This document shows positions 11,388-22,259 of a stretch of DNA of 64,000 bases, piece after piece (within the stretch, counting starts at the first letter, position 1; every line of letters starts with the position of its first letter). A program made the translations under genes and the position numbers. Under the pieces are notes generated by a model that was given only the letters and a program-made list of their open reading frames with translations, had not been told where the DNA came from and searched no databases. The DNA comes from Linum tenue (taxonomy: Eukaryota > Streptophyta > Magnoliopsida > Malpighiales > Linaceae), in the NCBI GenBank assembly GCA_946122785.1, contig CAMGYJ010000011.1, positions 1,302,001-1,366,000 on the forward strand. Direction: 5' to 3'.

Positions 11388-13588
11388 ATGTCTCGTTGCT
11401 ACTCGAAGCAGAGTACAATTCTCGGCTGGATAAGATTGTGACTCTTAATAAAGTGCAAACATGAAGACCTGACTTAGTCAGTGTCGTCTTTCATGTTTGA
11501 ATGCTTCGAGATCTCGAGATCATATATTCTTTCAATGCGCGAAATTGCTATAGGTTATGAGTGATCAAGGGACCCATCTCAACTGCCGGCCCATCTCAAC
11601 TGGGCCGGCCCATCTTTCAATGGATTTAATTCCCATTTGCCCGGTTTGTGGTCGAAGGAAGAAACGATTGAACACTTGTTCTTCAATTGTTTAGTTGCTC
11701 GCAAATTTTGGAGGTTGTTGGGTCTGCGGGCTTTTTGGCAACATGCAGATAAAATGTCCTTTGTGGGATTTATTCGCCATGCCTCAGCCAAGCTACGGGT
11801 TCCGAGGCCGATTACTTCATTTTACAAGTGATTTGTTTAATGTGGAGATTATGGAAGAATCGGTGTATGGTGGTGTTTAGGGCTGGGCATCTGTCGATTC
11901 GGTTCAAGACCGGACCAAACTATACTCGGACCGGACCAAAATTTCTTCTAAATCAAGGACCAAAGTCGAATCATTATTATTTCGATTCGGTTTGGATCAA
12001 ACCATATATGGCTCGATTCGGTCTGGACCATCCCATTGGACCAACTAATATTTCATTTGAACAAAATCACTCTTAAAGAACAACACAAGAATTAAAAAAA
12101 TGTAACTACTCGAAAAAAAGTAATCAAATTATTCCAGTTTAAATACTCCACAATTCTTTAAAACCACATGTTTCAAAATATTATGCAAAAAGCTAAACGA
12201 GAACTACTTAACTAACTAAAAGACAAAAGTCTTTTTATTCAATCTCAAAGGTAGTCTAACTAATTACCTCTCTAATCTTCCATTTTCATTTCCATAGTGC
12301 ACGTTGGACCGCCCAATCTCTAGAATTTCCACTATTCATTAGAAAGCCTCTCTTCTGCCATATAAGCACTGGATATAAGGCATTAGAAAGGAGTTTAACA
12401 AAGTGACACCTACTCCAAGAACTAATGCAATAAAACAAATGGTTTTTAACCTTGCTAATTTGCAGTGGTGTTGTCAGACTTGGCATAAGCCTCTGTGGTG
12501 TCATTTATTCGCATCTTCTCACAGTGTGTAGGTAAAGTAAGCAGCCTCTTGATGGAAGCAACGCGGATGAGAGCTCTGATTTGAGGGTAGGACTATAGGA
12601 GCGGGAGCGGCGAGTCAAAGTCGGGGAAAGTCAATCATATTTTATAGGTAGTTAAGTCATAAGTGTTGTGTAGGGTACTAGGGTTTTCAACTCCAAGTCG
12701 ACTTGCCTTCTCAGAGCCTAATAAAATAGGCAATTAATTTAATTACGATTCGGTTCGGTCCTTAGCTTGATTTTACGATTTTGGTATGGACTGAACCAAA
12801 CGAAAATGTCCCAAACTCAGGAACCAAAGTCGAATCGAAAGATAAACAGTTCGATCCGATTCGGTGTGATAGTCGATTCGATCCGATTCGGTCCGATGTG
12901 AATCGAATCGTTACCCACCCCTAGTGGTGTTCCAATCAAAGCAATTACATCTCCCTGCTTTGGCTGCTCAATGGTCTCGTCAAGTTCAAGAATATGAGCA
13001 GGTTGTGTTGCTCCCTTCTGCTAACAGGATGACGCCACCTTCTTTTACCCATATGTAGGTTTTCCAACAGGCTCCGTGTTGGCGAGCAAACTTTGATGCT
13101 GCAACTTCTACTTAGGGATTTGGAACCATTGATTTTGTTTTGTTCGATCCATTGAGTGATATCTTTGGAGCTGCTACTCGTCGCTACGATGATATTTTAG
13201 ATCCTTATGTGCTTGAGGCTTTGGGGTTAAGAGACTATCTTATCTATTGTTTCCAACGGCAGCCACAAGGTGTCTTATTTGGTTGTGATGCCAAGTTGAT
13301 TATAGATAAGTGCTTGGCTATGGATGTGGATGATAGCAAGATCGGGGTGATTCTGTAAGATATTTTGGGTCTTTTGGATGGGGTGGTCAATTCTCAAGTT
13401 CAGTTCTTGGGAAGAGTTCGAAATAGAGCAGCGCATTGTGTGGCTCGTAAAGCTCTTAGTTTGTCGCCTCAAATGTTAGAGAGGTTCGACTTTTGTTGGC
13501 TTCGTTCGAGGGATGTTTGATCCACTCTATGACTTTGTTATGACAATGATTTCCTCTTTTAGAGAGTGATCTATTGACAAAAAAAAAT
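11388..13588 (+). pseudogene. LINE 3'-part remnant (zf-RVT and RNase H), split by a hAT-like insertion
   Basis: Decayed plus-strand remnant of a non-LTR retrotransposon ORF2. About 11400-11560 gives SRDHIFFQCAKLL. About 11630-11820 gives CPVCG then ETIEHLFFNCLVARKFWRLLG, a zinc-binding reverse-transcriptase (zf-RVT) motif. After the insertion at 11878-12923 the frame resumes with QSKQLHLPALAAQWSRQ, then an RNase H-like domain with FDAA, LEALGLRD, GCDAKLIIDK and RNRAAHCVARKAL. It ends at a stop near 13520 and an A9 run at about 13580-13588, a likely 3' tail. Several stops and frameshifts make it non-functional. Two zf-RVT-like motifs so close together suggest two overlapping insertions. The 5' end is truncated and undefined. 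Confidence 0.75.
11878..12923. mobile_element. hAT-like non-autonomous element with perfect 8-bp target duplication
   Basis: Ends TAGGGCTGGGCATC and inverse TTACCCACCCCTA. The octamer gtggtgtt is present at 11870-11877 and 12924-12931. Subterminal regions are packed with GATTCGGT/ACCGAATC and GGTCCGG-type words. The interior (about 12080-12720) is AT-rich without a transposase. It sits inside the LINE remnant: joining the flanks with one copy of the octamer restores continuity of the remnant's reading frame, so its insertion site is certain. Confidence 0.88.
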
Positions 13589-13802
13589 ATCGCATCATAA
13601 TTCACACTTGAACTACAACAATGGGAAATGAACACAAACCGTACTGATTCTCAATGGCATTACGTACAAGCAGAAATCTGAATTACGAGGGAATATCAGT
13701 TTTGAGAAGCAAAATCAAACCCTACATACAGCCGAAACCAGAAAACCAAACTCTGCACAAATCGAACAACTACGAAAACGAACCACAGAGAGACCACACA
13801 TC

Positions 13803-16078
13803 TCAACCGCGTGACCGCTGCTGCTTGCTGCCGGAGAGGCTAATGGAGCTGACCTTCATCGGCGTCGCCACCACCAAAGGAGCCTCGGGGGAGTTGCTGA
13901 CGGCGTAGTTGTCGTGCATGAACCGGCTCTCCACGATCGACTCATCCTTCAGCACGATCTTGTAGCAGTAACAGCTCTTCAGCCCCTGCTGATTCTTGTA
14001 GCAGTGGTGTCCACTGTTCTTCACCTGCTGGAAGTCCCATATCACGCTGAACTTCCCCACCGTCGCCACGATGTGGCGCTCTTGCCTACCGTTTTCAGTC
14101 ACCTGAAGAAACAAAATAGGACATTGTTAACTTCGGCCATGCCTACAAGATCATGTCCTAGGCACATGAGATGATCCGGTATGACGATTATTAAGGTTAC
14201 AAGATTTCAGATTTCTCGACGAAACATGTATGATTCATCCTTTCACCAACTAATTGGACAAAACAGTAACAAGATGTCATCTTTGCTCACAAACAAAAAA
14301 ATATGCTGCTAGAATTTGCACTTGGATTCCTATACTCTGGTTAGCATTCACCTTTTACTGAAAGTAAGGAAAGCATTAGACCAGATTGATTGTTATGATA
14401 TGCTATCTTAAGTACCCATCAAGTGAGAAGTCCTTACCCATGAGAAATGGCCGCCATGGAACTTGTTGTTGCCACCAGCCGAATGTGAATCCAGTGGCAT
14501 CAACTTCAACAATCTGGGAGCTGGTATTTTATTCCCCATTCGACCACCGAATCCGGTCTTGGTCTTACCATCCTTGTCCGTAAACAGAGTGCAAATGAGA
14601 ATCAAATACGTATCAGTAGTCCCCAGCACCCATTTCCCATCATATGTAACATCCACATGAGTAATGGGCGAACCAAGACCCGGGAAAGCCGTCTTGGCCT
14701 GTCTCAGTGATCTCCTTGAGTACAGCCTTATCTTCCCATCCAGTGAGCCAACCACAATGGATCCATCACCGGTACTCGCAAAGCACTGGAAATTAGTACC
14801 TCTCGAGAACTGATGCCCTTCGCTCCACTGCAGAACAGGTGAATCGCTGGCTTTACCAATAGTCTGCACAATCCCACTCTTATCCCTCATATCCCATTGA
14901 CACAACCTGTTATCATCCAATCCCAAGAATGTGCTCTCTGAAGGATCCAATTGAGAACCCTTGTTATCATTTGTGATATCCCTCATTGTAATCTCTGTCC
15001 CATCTTTCTCAAACTTCCACTCTGTCACAATCTTCCCTGTCTCAATGTCGAGCTGTTTGATCCCTGTCGAATGTGGGTTCCCGTCTTTCATGGGACTCAT
15101 GAGCATCATGTTAGTCTCAGCTCTCATGAGCATTCCCTTCTTCGGGGTCGATTTCGCCAAACGTGATCCACTGTTCCTGTCGTCAAAGCTCACACAAATG
15201 CCCTTGCCATGGATTCCCTTCTGATTGTTCCTGTAAACCTGAACACCCAGATCGTTGACAAGGAAACTATTGTCAAGAGCACCTAGAGTCAAGCTATGGA
15301 CGCCACCGTTAGCTGCCTCCTCGAATTCCTCCATCAAATCTTGATTCGCGCGCAACGGGGTGAACTTCTCCTCTCCGCCTTCCTCATCCTCCCACATCGA
15401 ATCGTCGGCGGTCTCCGGTTTCGCCCACCCGATGAATTCCTTCCCGTACACCTTCACCTTATTCTCCTCGGTCGCCTTAAGCCCGTACACATTCTCGAAC
15501 AAGCAATCGTGATACTCGTTAACGAATCTCCTGAACTCCTCGTCCGCCGAGAATCGCAACGCCCAGACACCACTATCGACGAAATCGACCCTCCTCTGAT
15601 CCGCAAACATCTTCAATTGCATCTCCGTCGAAACCCTAGCCCTAACTTTCGCCCCGACCCGGAGAATCCAGAACGAATTCTTCTTACCTCCGCCGCTGGA
15701 AGATCCTCCTTCGTCCTCATCGTCCTCCCCTCCGCCGCCGCTCTTCACGAAGGCGTACGGAGCCGACTTCTCGGAGACGATCCACTTCGCCTTGGGACTG
15801 TTTCCGCCTAAGTGGAGGTAGAGCTTGACGCGACGCTCGCCACTTCCCTGAGAGGAGGCGTCGCCGTATTTGAGCTTCAGAGATTTCAATTTGGTGTCGA
15901 TTTCGTCGATCGTCCGGTTCGAGGAAGTCGTTTGAGGCGTCTCCTGGCGCTCGACGGCGTCGTAGTGAACATCCTCGTACTCTTCTTCTTCTTCTTCGTC
16001 GTCGCGATCCTCTGTTTCGGAGTGGTAGTCGTCGGAGTCGGAGAGGTCTGCGCCTTCGCGGCTGTGAGAAGTTCCCAT
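13803..16078 (-). CDS. DEM: DEM/VID27-like protein
   Basis: Two-exon gene on the minus strand: exon 1 16078-14438, exon 2 14102-13803, phase-0 GT-AG intron, 646 residues. It belongs to the VID27/DEM family; tomato DEFECTIVE EMBRYO AND MERISTEMS is needed for meristem organisation, and yeast Vid27 is linked to vacuole import and degradation. Biochemical role unknown. Visible features are a Ser/Asp start, a Glu-rich acidic stretch (about residues 25-37), the N-terminal family domain up to about residue 210, and a C-terminal beta-propeller-like part ([46 protein letters not shown]). The protein begins MGTSHS, which fits an N-myristoylation consensus (Gly2, Ser6). The length matches the family and no lesion is seen. 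Confidence 0.92.
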
Positions 16079-16332
16079 GGTGAGTTTCGCGGGGAGAGAG
16101 ACGGAGACGGAGACGAAGAAGGAATTCTTCTGCGAGCTCGTTGAGATTTTCTTCTGTGTTGATCGTTTTCGCGAAATGGCAAAAAGTTTTCTGGAATTCT
16201 TCAGACAAAGTGTGTGTGTTTCTGAAAAGGGGAAGAGAGACGGTGGGGACTAGCTAGGCAGATATACATACACGGAAATTCATGGCCAGTAGGTGGGATG
16301 ACTGGTGATAGCCGGTTTCCCAGGCTGGGGCT
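16079..16332 (-). promoter_or_regulatory. 5' UTR and promoter side of the DEM/VID27-like gene
   Basis: A purine-rich leader on the minus strand follows directly upstream of the start codon. It is closely bounded by the MITE at 16333, so the proximal promoter overlaps or abuts mobile DNA. No clear TATA box located. Confidence 0.4.
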
Positions 16333-16814
16333 TAGGAATGGCAATGGGGCAGGTCCGGGGCAGGTATCTCGATACCCATACCCGCTCCATGGCAGGTCGG
16401 GTCCAGGTCGGGTAATTTATCACGGGGCGCGGGTCGGGGCAGGTCGACCCATTGAGTATGTAATTTATGTGAAAACATTAGAAATATTCATTCTTTTCAT
16501 TGAAAAACCAAGAAAGAAACCATAATATGATAAAATGTTGTTAAATTACTGAAGAAATTGAGGTTTTCACTTATTTACAACTTTATTATAGCTAAAATAT
16601 AATGTAATAAGAGGAAAATCTTAAGTAATTTGACTAAGATTATATGTAATTTAGGCAAGAATAAGTCCAGAATGGGGCGGGTCAGGGCAGGTCGGGTCGA
16701 TGAGAGGTACCCATGTTCGCCCTGCCCCGCCCCGCCTACGGGGCGGGTTTGACCCGCTCCAAAACAGGTCAAACAGGTCGGGTAAATCGGATCAGGTCGA
16801 AATTACCATCCCTA
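16333..16814. mobile_element. hAT-like MITE between DEM and CGI121-1 promoters
   Basis: Ends TAGGAATGGCAATGGGGC and inverse ATTACCATCCCTA, with subterminal GGTCGGGT/ACCCGCCC-type repeats, 482 bp. I find no clear octamer duplication (ctggggct versus cgaaagcg), so flanks may have changed since insertion. It lies between two divergent promoters, directly next to the first base of the CGI121 duplication unit (16816). Confidence 0.7.
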
Positions 16815-16815
16815 C

Positions 16816-18924
16816 GAAAGCGTAGCTGGGCCTACTAAAACAAACCGTTTCGAGTTTCGATCTTGTCCCGTGGTCCGCCCTCGCTCAAAGTACGGAGCGT
16901 GAACCAATATGGCAATTTTAAACCCTAAATTCCCAATCCTCTTTATCACCCGTACTCACTCTCTCGCCGGCCACCGAGCAGAAACATCGCCGCCGTCGGA
17001 GGTTTAACCATTCGGCGTCTCGGATCCTCCCCGGCGTCTTCACTCTCCTCCTCCAATCCTTCTGGGTTGCGCATCGAACCGGAACTTCGATTTCTCCCCA
17101 TAACTTGAAGAGCTGAAAAGTTGCAAACAAATTCAACCATGAAGGTCTTCCAAATCGACGGAAACAACACTCTTTCTCTCGCCCTCTTCGCCGAAGTCGC
17201 CAATTCCAAGTAACGATTCTCCCACAATTTTTTTCCTTCTCCTCCTGTTGCACTGTCCATTATGTGCCTTGTTTGCTTCTCGTTGCTGCTGTATGGAAAT
17301 TGCTTTGGAAATGTTCTAGCTGGGTTAAGCACTAAATCAGTTACAGGATGTCCTGAAACTTGATAACGGTTCTAGCTAGTACTGTGGATGATTGTCTTTG
17401 TGATGGTAATTAGAAAGGAAAATGGTGATTATGGACTTGACTAAGCTACCTAACAATGAACCTATTGGCTTTCATGTCTAGCAGTCTCAGAAAGTTCGGC
17501 ATTAGAGAAAGCTACAGTTTGATGGTCATGGAAGAGAAATTTGATCTCCTTCTTTTACTCATACGTTGTACTGCTACAGTTTTTATCATTAACGAGTTCT
17601 TGCCACATTGGACATTAAGCTCACTGTAAAGCTCCTTATCCTGCAGGGAGCTTCTTGATTCTATGCAAGCTGGGAATCTGGAGCTGGAAGTTTCGTTTAT
17701 GAATGCATCACTTGTATGCTTCTTTTCGACATTCATTATCCGAAAAACTCCTTCAATATCGTTTTTTAATCATCTGACTTTTCTGATCGATTGCATTCCA
17801 TTATGGCAGATCCCCGATGTTTTCCCTGTTCTCGCTGCAGCACACAAGGCGCTTGTGTCAAAGTCTCGGGATTCATTGACAACCCGAACGCTTCATTCTG
17901 AGCTTGTCTACAATATCTCAGGATCCAAGCATGTAAATCCCCCGATGACTAGTTTACATAACTTCGTCTTTTGTTTACCTTTCCCTAGTTCAAAGCTCCA
18001 ATTAATCACTGCACTGCTATGTGTATTACATTCTTCTGACTGTACCAGATTACAGAGTCCTTGAAACGATGTGGTATCTCAGACAGCTGCACGTATGTCC
18101 TCGCAGCTCGCTTCAATGCCTCGCCGGAAGATGTAAGCTTTTCCTCATTTCTAAGAAAAACTAATGCAGTTATTGCCTTTAAGATCCATAGATTTCTATC
18201 CACAAAGATCATGACCGTAATGTAAGCTTTTCCTGCATCTCGCTTCAGATGAAAGTGGTAGAAAATCTTATCAACGGCAAAGAGGTCGACTTGGAGGAGC
18301 TGGAGAGCAGAGCAAACCAAGCTCAAATCCTCAAGGTTGGTATAGAAACTAGTGCCTGGCTCTTAACTAGACGTGTATATAGATAATAATATCGACATAT
18401 CGTTGCTTTCAAGCTACCGATAACCATACACGATTGCTTCGTAATATGTTGTTTCAGCATTACAAAATCTCTGCGATGGAGCTAGGGATTTCCTCACTTG
18501 CTGATGCCATTACATGCCGAATAGCTTCCCGGGATGCCTTGTGAGGAAAGATAAGGGCGTATTGTGCTTGAAGTAGTCGAAGGCCACTGTGTGCATCCAT
18601 AAACCAGCTATCTTTTTATCTTAGCTCTGTAGAGTAAAAGAATGTGAGTTATTATATGCTTGGGGATGAAGAAATGTTGGCGAACTAGGCGGCCGATTTT
18701 TCCCCGCGTCTTTTATTTGTCCGTTATTATCGTTACATTGAGATATATTGTATACCGAGCCATCCAAACACGGTGTTGACACGTGGATGGGACAGCGGCA
18801 ACCGCTTGCTTCAGTATGAAGCAAGAGGCGGGGACGTCGTTTTGACGCTGCTAGAACCGGGAACAGCCGGTGATTCTCCCTATTGCCGCCGCTCCTTTTT
18901 TCTTTTTGCTCCCCGTTCTTTTTT
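16816..18924 (+). repeat. CGI121 duplication unit, copy 1
   Basis: Direct repeat of the interval starting at 29185, with matching promoter (GAAAGCGTAGCTGGG start), exons, introns and 3' flank. Homology to copy 2 ends at about 18920, where arm A of the inverted duplication begins. Confidence 0.85.
17139..18544 (+). CDS. CGI121: EKC/KEOPS subunit CGI121 (TPRKB-like), copy 1
   Basis: CGI121/TPRKB is the small subunit of EKC/KEOPS that binds Bud32/PRPK and helps make the t6A base in ANN-decoding tRNAs. Exons: 17139-17209, 17647-17713, 17810-17932, 18049-18132, 18249-18335 and 18458-18544. All are GT-AG and in phase, giving 172 residues. Hallmarks are the start MKVFQIDGNNTLSLALF, ELLDSMQAG, the highly conserved SLTTRTLHSELVYN segment, SGSKHITESLKRCGI, and the C-terminal ISSLADAITCRIASRDAL. 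Length and sequence match plant homologues. The paralogue at 29501 differs by about three visible substitutions. Both copies look functional. Confidence 0.93.
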
Positions 18925-19111
18925 CAAATTACACTCTGTAGGTTCTTTTGGAATGTCTATCAGATGAGTGACAAGATGCCTCACTATGATCATATTGTCT
19001 TTTTGACTGATTTTTCCAGACATTTTGTTATGATTTAATAATAATACATACGTTTGGGCATTTTCTAATCAGAGGAGTTAACAACAACATTTTGAATTTG
19101 ACCTTTGGCAG

Positions 19112-19802
19112 GTACAGTTGCATTTCTTAGAAGTATATCGCTTGAAGCTGTTGGACTTGGAGTGCATTTGGCTGCAGGAGCCCATGATATCTTACTCCAA
19201 GCCGAGTACATCCTCACTGCTGTTCCTTCTCGTCAGGTATCGTCATCGTCTTCCACCGCACAGGGTAAAAAGAAGTCGAATGTACGAAGCAATCAGCCAA
19301 AAGATGCCCAGGAAGGAATGCAACAGGTGAGGGTTGTAGTAGTAGAACTTTCTGCAATTCAATACTGAAGAAGGCTATCCTCATTACAGCTACAAAGGTT
19401 CTGATCTTTCTAATGTTTATTCACAGGCATATTCGAACCTAAGTGATGGCCTGGGGAAATCGGCTTCTGCATTAGTTCGGACACCGTTGAAAAAATACCA
19501 ATACGGGGCCAGTGCTGGGTCTGCCTTGGCCACTGCAGCACGGGGAATTCCTGCTGCTGGTATAGCTCCGGTCTCTGCTTGTGCAAGTGCTGCGCATTCT
19601 GCTCTTCTCGGCCTTAGAAATAGGTGAGAGCTCTACACCCTCTTCACCTCTCTTTTATAAATCTCATCTCTCTTGTCTTGATTTTGTTTAAAACCTCTGG
19701 GTAATTAACTCTACTGAGGTTTCCTGCAGCCTCGACCCTGAGCACAAGAAAGAATCGATGGAGAAATATCTAGGACCAACTCAGACACACAACAGAGATT
19801 GA
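19112..19802 (+). pseudogene. ATG2: ATG2 3' fragment (last three exons)
   Basis: Exons 19112-19326, 19427-19623 and 19730-19802 correspond exactly to exons 11-13 of the complete ATG2 gene at 48469-57900. They keep intact splice sites, reading frame ([18 protein letters not shown] through [11 protein letters not shown]) and stop codon. All upstream exons are missing because the duplication broke inside intron 10 at 18925. The fragment has no promoter of its own. It lies 567 bp downstream of the CGI121-1 stop codon on the same strand, so read-through could splice it. It cannot make the autophagy lipid-transfer protein. Confidence 0.92.
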
Positions 19803-20731
19803 AGGCCAAATGATAAGTCACCACGATGTGCCTGCCCTCGTCTCCTCCTGGGAATATAATCGATGGTGGGATCTCGGCTGACACCCTGAGAGAAAAAATC
19901 AAAAGTGAATTGGAACGCAGAGATCTCTCAAAATCATAAGTTTCGTATTAACATCCGAGCTTTCCTGAAGAAGCCGCAAATGGTTTCGTAGCTTGAGAAT
20001 ATCTGTCAGTTCTAGTTCCCGCACCCCGGTTTTTAGGTGTACAGATGTATATAAAGTATAAACCATCTACCTGCGCATCCTTTTGCGGCAAACATAGCAA
20101 CTCTTGTACATTCGTTGTAGATAAATTCGTGCTTGTTGCACAGGAGGGTGTTCATTTATCCGGTTAACCAATGAATGTAATTATTTTGAATGCTTGGCAG
20201 TCTGTTATTCTTTCTTTTGTTTTCGGTTTAAACTACAGGACTCGAGCATTGATTCTGCTGGAATTGCGATGTAAATGGCCTGGAATGTGTCTGTCATTGT
20301 ACATAAAGCTGTAGGGAAGATTGATCCGTGTGTTTGATTGGTAATAGTGTGGAGTATGTGCATATTATGAGAATGAGACAGAAACTATAGGGAAGATTGA
20401 TCTCTTTCTCTTTTTAAACATACTCAGGTGAATTAGATCAAATCATGAGCAAATATATAAGCTCTGACCTATTATCTTTGGTTGCACTTACACCGCTTTT
20501 TTTTTTTTATGGTTGCATCGTAGTATTGGCTTACTGACTACTCTATTTCGCTTTATATATGAGTTTGGAAGAATAAATTTCACATATTCATCTTTCAACA
20601 CGCTGCAAGTCAAAAACTTCCATACAAGCTGGTGACCCAAAATTTCTTCAGGTACAGCTTGCACGGATTTGCAACGTAATTTGTGAACTAAAATTTTCAA
20701 TACTGACCTATTACCATTTTCATCACCAACG
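19803..20731. other. ATG2-fragment 3' flank shared with arm B
   Basis: Non-coding DNA matching the inverse of about 47562-48468. It holds the ATG2 3' UTR and the space before the tRNA. No separate gene seen. Confidence 0.6.
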
Positions 20732-20812
20732 GTCGTTGTAGTATAGTCACTATAGTGGTAAGTATTCCCGCCTGTCACCCGGGTGACCCGGGTTCGATCC
20801 CCGGCAACGGCG
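20732..20812 (+). pseudogene. tRNA-Asp(GTC) pseudogene with D-arm insertion
   Basis: Same tRNA as the intact arm B copy but 81 instead of 72 nt. A 9-nt insertion in the D-arm repeats the word TATAGT (GTATAGTCACTATAGTGGTAAG). In addition, the anticodon stem reads CCCGC / CCGGG where the intact copy has CCCGC / GCGGG, so one pair is lost. The B box (GGTTCGATCC) and acceptor ends are preserved, so polymerase III might still bind, but the tRNA fold is damaged. Confidence 0.88.
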
Positions 20813-20941
20813 TGATAATTTTTTTTCCGTCCAAACGAATCATTTCACCACTCACGCCGTTAAATTTAGGTAATGCGGCGTCGTTTCCGGCCTCGCTCCC
20901 CTGCTTCCTTAGTTAGGGCGAAGCAGACAGACTCGCTCCCG

Positions 20942-22002
20942 TAGGGATGTCAATCCAACCCGTAACCATGGGTACCCTACCCGACCGTAACCGGTGAACG
21001 AGGGTAATTACCCGCTTTGATGGTTAAGGGGCGGGTACGGATAATACCCGGTTTCAAAATAAAGGGTAGGGTACGGGTATGGTAATCGATAATACCCGCC
21101 CCGCTAACCAAAGGGTCAATTTCCCTTGAGAAATTTATTTTAGGTTGAGAAATTGAGTTTAGCTACCATTATTGATGATGAATATGTAGATGATTATTAT
21201 GTTTGTGTGGATTGTAGAAGCAAGAACAATTATTATGTGTTTGTTGTTTTTATTTGTGTGGATTGTTGAAGCTAGAACAGTTACAACTTACAAGTATTGA
21301 GAATTTTTAATGGACAACAATATATATGTGCATATATGTGTATAAGTTCATAGTTTAGGATTCGTACCCATGGTTACCCGAATACCCGTGGTTACCCGGT
21401 GGGTAGGGTATGGTTATATCTAGAGGTGGCAATTGGATCGGATTCGTGGATTCGCGGATTGGATTGATGGATCCATGGATCAAATGGATTGGCTCCAATG
21501 GATTGGTGGATTCATGGATTGGATCAAATGGATTGGTGGATTGATCCATGAATCCAAATGACATCCAAAGCTTGGACCAAAATGTAAATTTTGAAAAATT
21601 TAGGTACTAAAATGTCCTAATGAAAAAATTTAGGTACCAAAATGTAATTTTCCAATGATTTTTTTCGTATAAAAATATAAATTTTAGGTACCAAAATGTA
21701 AAATATAAAAAATATAGGTACCAAATCGTAATTTGCCATTTGGATCCATGGATTGATCCATGAATCCACCAATCCAATTGGATTTGGATCAAATGGATTG
21801 GATTTAAATGGATTGGATTAAGTGGATAATTTGGTGGATGGATTGGATTGGATTCATGGATTTGGATCCTAATTGCCACCTCTAGTTATATCATTTTCAT
21901 ACCCGGTGGTTAGTTGGTCGGGTATTTTAGATAGCTCTACCGAGCGTGTTAGGAGTTGGTATAGGGTAAACCCGCACCCGACCCTACCCATTGCCATCCC
22001 TA
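20942..22002. mobile_element. hAT-like MITE specific to arm A (contains a nested element)
   Basis: Ends TAGGGATGTCAATCC and inverse ATTGCCATCCCTA, flanked by a perfect 8-bp duplication cgctcccg (20934-20941, 22003-22010). The matching place in arm B (about 47370) lacks the element and shows the uninterrupted sequence, so insertion after the duplication (or loss from B) is visible directly. Subterminal repeats are of the ACCCG/CGGGTA type. It is interrupted by the element at 21421-21884. Confidence 0.92.
21421..21884. mobile_element. Nested hAT-like MITE with GGATTGGAT-type repeats
   Basis: 464-bp element with ends TAGAGGTGGCAATTGGATC and inverse GATCCTAATTGCCACCTCTA. Octamer gttatatc flanks both sides (21413-21420, 21885-21892). 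Its arms are runs of GGATTGGAT and CCATGGAT words. Located inside the MITE at 20942-22002, so it is the younger of the two. Confidence 0.92.
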
Positions 22003-22259
22003 CGCTCCCGTAATCTTCATCACTCTCTCCACTCCCGACTCCGGCGATCTTCTCTCTTCGACAACGCCGAACATCAGCCGCTCGCCGGCGCCGTCGCTAC
22101 TACCTATTTCCCCGCCCGTAGTCCTTTGTCCTCCTTCCACTTCTTCCTCTTTCTCTTCAACCTCGGTCACCCCGTATACTGTGTTGGCTTCTGCGTCCCC
22201 ATTCCAGCCGGGGGGGTTTAACTAGGGTTTTTTAATTTCAATCTCCGTCCAGCAAAAAA

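Noticed and set aside
15296..15811. 171-codon plus-strand frame over the DEM/VID27-like gene
   Set aside because: Antisense shadow of a GC-rich exon, with no family resemblance.
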